A DNA stretch of 8,966 bases from Verrucomicrobiales bacterium. Lineage in GTDB: Bacteria; Verrucomicrobiota; Verrucomicrobiia; Limisphaerales; SXQI01. Location of the stretch: positions 1-8,966 of the forward strand of contig SXQI01000275.1 of the NCBI GenBank assembly GCA_005793025.1, read 5' to 3'. A program made the position numbers and the translations under genes. Numbering within the stretch: position 1 is the stretch's first letter; every line of letters starts with the position of its first letter. This document shows positions 5,614-8,966 of this stretch, piece after piece. The notes beneath the pieces were generated by a model. The model worked only from the letters and a program-made list of their open reading frames with translations. It was not told where the DNA came from and did no database searches.

Positions 5614-8237
5614 ACCGATGCCTGATTTCCAGAGGTTCGCTCAAAAATGAGTTCGTCCGACTGGGCAGTTATCCGAATGGTATCCCCTGCCTTGTAGGCA
5701 CCCTCAAGCAATTGAGAGGCCAACGGATTAAGAACCATTTCTTGGATCGTGCGCTTCAGGGGACGTGCCCCGAATTGGGGATCATACCCTTCTTTTGCTA
5801 ATAATCGCCGCGCTTTGGCATCCACGGTCATCGTCAGGTTTTGCTGTTTTAATCGTTGTTCGATGCGTTGGAGTTGAAACGAAACGATAGAGGCCAATTG
5901 CTTTTCGTCCAAAGGATGAAAAACGATGATATCATCAACACGGTTCAGAAATTCTGGACGGAAATGGCCGCGAAGTTGTGCTTTCACCTGTTCTTCCATT
6001 TCAGTTTTCTCTTTTCCGAGGATCTTTCCCTTGTCGAAAAATTCCTGAATGATCGGGGAACCGATGTTGCTCGTCATCAGAACCACGGCATTTTTAAAAT
6101 CTACCGTACGACCCTGTCCATCCGTCAGTCGGCCGTCATCGAGCACCTGTAATAGAACATTGTAAACATCGTAATGCGCCTTTTCAATCTCATCAAAGAG
6201 GATGACACAGTAAGGCCGGCGACGCACGGATTCGCTGAGCTGACCACCTTCTTCATATCCGATGTAGCCCGGAGGCGCACCAATCAGGCGCGACACACTG
6301 TGTTTCTCCATGTATTCGGACATGTCGATCCGGATCATTGAAGATTCATCATCAAACAGGAATTCAGCTAGAGCTCGTGCTAACTCGGTTTTACCGACAC
6401 CCGTCGGCCCTAAAAAAATGAACGACCCCACCGGACGATGCGGGTCTTGCAAACCAGAGCGCGATCGGCGGACAGCATTTGAAATTGCCTGCACCGCCTC
6501 CTCCTGACCGACCACCCGAAGCCCTAGCCGATTCTCCATTTCGATGAGCTTCTGGCGTTCCCCTTCCAACATTCGGGTGACTGGGATTCCAGTCCATGCA
6601 CTCACTACTTTTGCGATGTCCTCGTCCGTGACTTCCTCATTTAGGAGCCGCTTGCCTTGAGTCGTATTTGCGCTGTCAGCCTGTGCTTTGGCGAGTTTTG
6701 CCTGAAGTTCAGGCACTAATCCGTATTGGATTTGTGCGGCTACATTCAAATTACCACTCCTTTTCGCTTTTTCCTCCTCCGCTTTTGCTTCCTCCAATCG
6801 TTGGTTCAGAATGCCCACCACATTGATTGCAGCTTTCTCATTTTGCCATTGCGCTTTGAGTTGGGTGGCTCGTTCCCTCAGTTGGCTCAAGTCCTTTTCG
6901 ATCGTCTGCAATCGTCCCATCGACGCCTCGTCTTTTTCTTTTTTCAACGCCGTGCGTTCGATCTCAAACTGGATGATCTGCCTCTCCAACTGGTCGATTT
7001 CCGTTGGCATGGAATCGAGTTCCATCCGCAATCGTGAGGCTGCTTCATCCATGAGATCCACGGCTTTGTCCGGCAGAAAACGATCGGCGATATAACGCTG
7101 GGAAAGTGTCGCAGCCGCGACTAGCGCGGAATCTTGAATCCGGATGCCGTGATGCACCTCATACCGTTCCTTCAAACCTCGAAGAATAGCGATGGTATCT
7201 TGAACATTGGGCTCCTCGACCCGCACCGGCTGGAATCGACGCTCTAATGCTGGATCTTTTTCGATGTGTTTCCGGTATTCATCCAGCGTGGTTGCCCCAA
7301 TGCATCGCAGTTCCCCCCGAGCAAGCTGGGGTTTGAGCATATTCGCTGCATCTGCAGATCCCTCCGACTTTCCAGCACCAACCAGCGTATGGAGTTCATC
7401 AATGAAAAGGATGATTTTTCCATCACTCGCCGTCACTTCTTTCACGAAGGCTTTTAACCGATCCTCAAATTCCCCTCGATACTTGGCCCCGGCGATCATG
7501 GCACTAAGATCCATTGCCACTAATCGCTTCCCTTTCAACGATTCGGGGACGTCCCCGCTCACGATGCGTCGTGCAAGACCCTCTGCAATAGCTGTCTTGC
7601 CCACACCGGGCTCACCGATGAGCACGGGATTGTTTTTTGTGCGACGCGTCAACACTTGCATGACCCGGCGGATCTCATCATCTCGCCCAATCACTGGATC
7701 GATTTTCCCCGCTGATGCGAGCGCGGTTAGATCTTTTCCATATTTTTCCAAAGTTTGAAATTTCTCCTCGGGATGTGGATCTGTGATTCGTTGATTTCCC
7801 CTTAAATCCACTAACACCTTGAGCACCGTTACACGCGTTACAGCATGCGATTTGAACAGGGTTTCCATCGCACTACCTCCCGACTCAATCAGTCCCAAAA
7901 GCAGGTGTTCAGTGCTGATATATTCATCCTTCAACCTACCTGCTTCTGCGCCAGCGGTGTCCAACGACTTTTTGATTCTTGGGGAAAGAAAAACATCCGC
8001 TGAACTCGTGCCAGTCACCTTGCTTCGACGTGAAAGTGCCCCATTCAACTCCGTCTTCAAGGCGTTCAGATTCACTCCAAGTCTTTGCAACAAGGGTTTT
8101 ACCAAACCGTCCTCCTGCTGTATCAACGCCAGCAAAAGGTGTTCTCCATCCAGCTCTTGGTGAGAACTCTCGAAAGCGATTAATTGTGCAGACTGCAACG
8201 CTTCCTGCGTTTTTTGGGTCATTTTGTCGGTTTGCAT
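5577..8237 (-). CDS. clpB: ATP-dependent protein disaggregase ClpB
   Basis: ClpB is a hexameric cytoplasmic AAA+ chaperone that threads aggregated proteins through its pore together with DnaK. With the ATG at 8235-8237 the protein has 886 residues. The Clp N-domain covers about 1-145. AAA-1 has Walker A GEPGVGKT (208-215), pore loop KYRGEFE (252-258) and Walker B ILFIDE (276-281). A long coiled-coil middle domain lies at about 400-520. AAA-2 has Walker A GPTGVGKT (610-617), pore loop GYIGYE (657-662), Walker B VILFDE (678-683), sensor 1 TSN (722-724) and sensor 2 GARPLKR (823-829). The middle domain's length separates it from ClpA and ClpC. The frame is open up to a TTG at 8277-8279, but the preferred ATG matches the family's N-terminus and lies below a promoter-like sequence. 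The tail after ELIFER is a loose extension of about 16 residues overlapping arsC. Confidence 0.97.
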   Translation of the reverse strand: MQTDKMTQKTQEALQSAQLIAFESSHQELDGEHLLLALIQQEDGLVKPLLQRLGVNLNALKTELNGALSRRSKVTGTSSADVFLSPRIKKSLDTAGAEAGRLKDEYISTEHLLLGLIESGGSAMETLFKSHAVTRVTVLKVLVDLRGNQRITDPHPEEKFQTLEKYGKDLTALASAGKIDPVIGRDDEIRRVMQVLTRRTKNNPVLIGEPGVGKTAIAEGLARRIVSGDVPESLKGKRLVAMDLSAMIAGAKYRGEFEDRLKAFVKEVTASDGKIILFIDELHTLVGAGKSEGSADAANMLKPQLARGELRCIGATTLDEYRKHIEKDPALERRFQPVRVEEPNVQDTIAILRGLKERYEVHHGIRIQDSALVAAATLSQRYIADRFLPDKAVDLMDEAASRLRMELDSMPTEIDQLERQIIQFEIERTALKKEKDEASMGRLQTIEKDLSQLRERATQLKAQWQNEKAAINVVGILNQRLEEAKAEEEKAKRSGNLNVAAQIQYGLVPELQAKLAKAQADSANTTQGKRLLNEEVTDEDIAKVVSAWTGIPVTRMLEGERQKLIEMENRLGLRVVGQEEAVQAISNAVRRSRSGLQDPHRPVGSFIFLGPTGVGKTELARALAEFLFDDESSMIRIDMSEYMEKHSVSRLIGAPPGYIGYEEGGQLSESVRRRPYCVILFDEIEKAHYDVYNVLLQVLDDGRLTDGQGRTVDFKNAVVLMTSNIGSPIIQEFFDKGKILGKEKTEMEEQVKAQLRGHFRPEFLNRVDDIIVFHPLDEKQLASIVSFQLQRIEQRLKQQNLTMTVDAKARRLLAKEGYDPQFGARPLKRTIQEMVLNPLASQLLEGAYKAGDTIRITAQSDELIFERTSGNQASVQGAMPSLNPAP

Positions 8238-8251
8238 AAGCCTACAAGAAA

Positions 8252-8279
8252 CTAATAACCCGATCTTGTTGAGAGTCAA
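8252..8279 (-). promoter_or_regulatory. Possible sigma70-type promoter of clpB
   Basis: On the minus strand TTGACT (8274-8279, five of six matches to TTGACA) and TATTAG (8252-8257, four of six to TATAAT) are 16 bases apart. Transcription would begin near 8245, leaving a leader of less than ten bases before the ATG at 8237. Six-base arms GTTGAG and CTCAAC (8268-8273 and 8297-8302) flank the -35 side. I see no CIRCE element and no sigma32-like sequence in this 98-base gap, although clpB is commonly a heat-shock gene. Confidence 0.35.
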
Positions 8280-8308
8280 ATAAAGCGGCGAAACACCTCA
8301 ACTAAAAG

Positions 8309-8320
8309 CCTTTCGAAAGG
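8309..8320. repeat. 12-base perfect palindrome between can and clpB
   Basis: CCTTTCGAAAGG is self-complementary and lies 16 bases after the carbonic anhydrase stop on the minus strand. There it is followed by CTTTTAG. It could be the core of a weak transcription terminator or a dimeric protein site. The stem is short, the loop is small, and the thymine run is only four bases, so a terminator is not convincing. Confidence 0.3.
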
Positions 8321-8335
8321 AAGCCGTTGAATCGC

Positions 8336-8966
8336 TTATTCCAAGGCTGAGAGTGCAGCCTGATAGGTCGGGATCGTTTCTGGAAAATCCGTGACGGAAA
8401 CATTGAGGTCACGCAGGATTCCATCCTGAAGCCCATAGACCCAACCGTGGACTGTTAATTCCTGACCGCGTTCCCAAGCATCTCGAGCGATGGTGGTTTG
8501 GCAGACGTTGACAACTTGTTCAATCACGTTGAGTTCACATAATCGGTCGGATGCTCGCTGGTGACAAGCGATGGCTGCCAAACGCTCCTCATGTTTGAGA
8601 CGCACGTCCTCCACATGCCGAAGCCAATTGTCGCTCAAACCGAGTCGCTCACGCCTTATCGCGGCGAGAACCCCGCTGCAACCATAATGGCCACAGACGA
8701 TAATGTGTCTGACCTTGAGTATATCAACCGCGAATTGCATCACCGAAAGGCAATTAAGATCGGTGTGCACCACGAGATTCGCAATATTGCGGTGGACGAA
8801 CAACTCCCCTGGAAGCAATCCAACTATTTCGTTCGCTGGCACCCGACTATCCGAGCAACCAATCCAAAGGTAGTTTGGCGACTGTTGCTGCGAAAGTTTG
8901 GGGAAAAAATCAGGATTGTTCTCCCGCAAGAGAGCAGACCATATCTGATTATTCTCGAACAAATGA
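8336..8966 (-). CDS. can: Beta-class carbonic anhydrase (5' end outside window)
   Basis: The enzyme interconverts CO2 and bicarbonate in the cytoplasm and supplies bicarbonate to carboxylases. Counting from the TTG at 8960-8962, the zinc ligands are C36 and D38 in CSDSR, and H92 and C95 in GHYGC; R40 pairs with D38. The protein is close to E. coli Can along its whole length (VHRNIANLV, HTDLNCLSV, LCELNVIEQV, VHGWVYG). Trp33, Arg58 and the Tyr in HGWVYG match the residues of the non-catalytic bicarbonate pocket that makes this subtype allosteric and pH-dependent. The TTG is an unlikely start: E. coli Can has six more residues there, the codon before it reads His, and HLFENN looks like normal coding sequence. 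The true start is therefore probably a few codons beyond the edge. It lies 98 bases upstream of clpB on the same strand. Confidence 0.95.
   Translation of the reverse strand, partial: HLFENNQIWSALLRENNPDFFPKLSQQQSPNYLWIGCSDSRVPANEIVGLLPGELFVHRNIANLVVHTDLNCLSVMQFAVDILKVRHIIVCGHYGCSGVLAAIRRERLGLSDNWLRHVEDVRLKHEERLAAIACHQRASDRLCELNVIEQVVNVCQTTIARDAWERGQELTVHGWVYGLQDGILRDLNVSVTDFPETIPTYQAALSALE

Noticed and set aside
7207..7758. Open frame of 183 codons on the plus strand opposite clpB
   Set aside because: It lies wholly inside the conserved ClpB AAA-1 region, and its low-complexity Ser/Arg composition is typical of a shadow frame. There is no recognisable motif.
8235..8279. Longer clpB starting at the TTG at 8277-8279
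   Set aside because: The extra 14 residues (starting TLNKIGLLVSC) do not match the ClpB N-terminus. The ATG at 8235-8237 fits the family and lies below a promoter-like sequence.
8960..8962. TTG as the true start of the carbonic anhydrase
   Set aside because: Alignment with E. coli Can predicts about six further residues, and the coding frame continues to the window edge. I treat the gene as cut at its 5' end.

Overview
This 9 kb window is a dense stretch of ordinary bacterial chromosome. It holds eight protein genes, with no gap between genes longer than about 130 bases. There is no RNA gene, insertion sequence, CRISPR array or phage-like segment that I can see. Base composition looks balanced (about half GC by eye). 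The organism is a free-living-type bacterium. The ProB sequence style and the presence of a bacterial TMEM14 protein and a ClpB with a long middle domain suggest Verrucomicrobiota or a neighbouring phylum. That placement is an impression and was not tested by a search. No start codon in the window has a strong AGGAGG-type ribosome binding site.

Layout. Positions 1-4357 are a minus-strand run, read from right to left: a small TMEM14-family membrane protein, the DEAH helicase HrpB, glutamate 5-kinase ProB, and the first 105 residues of MazG, cut by the window edge. A 126-base divergent intergenic region (4358-4483) follows. It carries a perfect inverted repeat, ATATTCG-N6-CGAATAT, just before the next gene. 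Positions 4484-5613 are the only plus-strand genes: an aquaglyceroporin-type channel and a thioredoxin-type arsenate reductase, 23 bases apart. Positions 5577-8966 are again minus strand: the disaggregase ClpB, whose 3' end overlaps arsC tail to tail by 37 bases, and a beta-class carbonic anhydrase whose start lies just beyond the window.

How the genes work together. The clearest functional unit is the channel plus ArsC pair. ArsC would reduce arsenate to arsenite, and a wide-pore aquaporin would let uncharged As(OH)3 leave down its gradient. This is the logic of the rhizobial aqpS-arsC type of arsenic operon, and no ArsB or Acr3 pump is present in the window. The repeat upstream looks like an operator for an ArsR-type repressor, but no arsR gene is in the window. 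The remaining genes are housekeeping: proline synthesis, nucleotide-pool sanitation, an RNA helicase-like protein, protein disaggregation, and CO2/bicarbonate interconversion.
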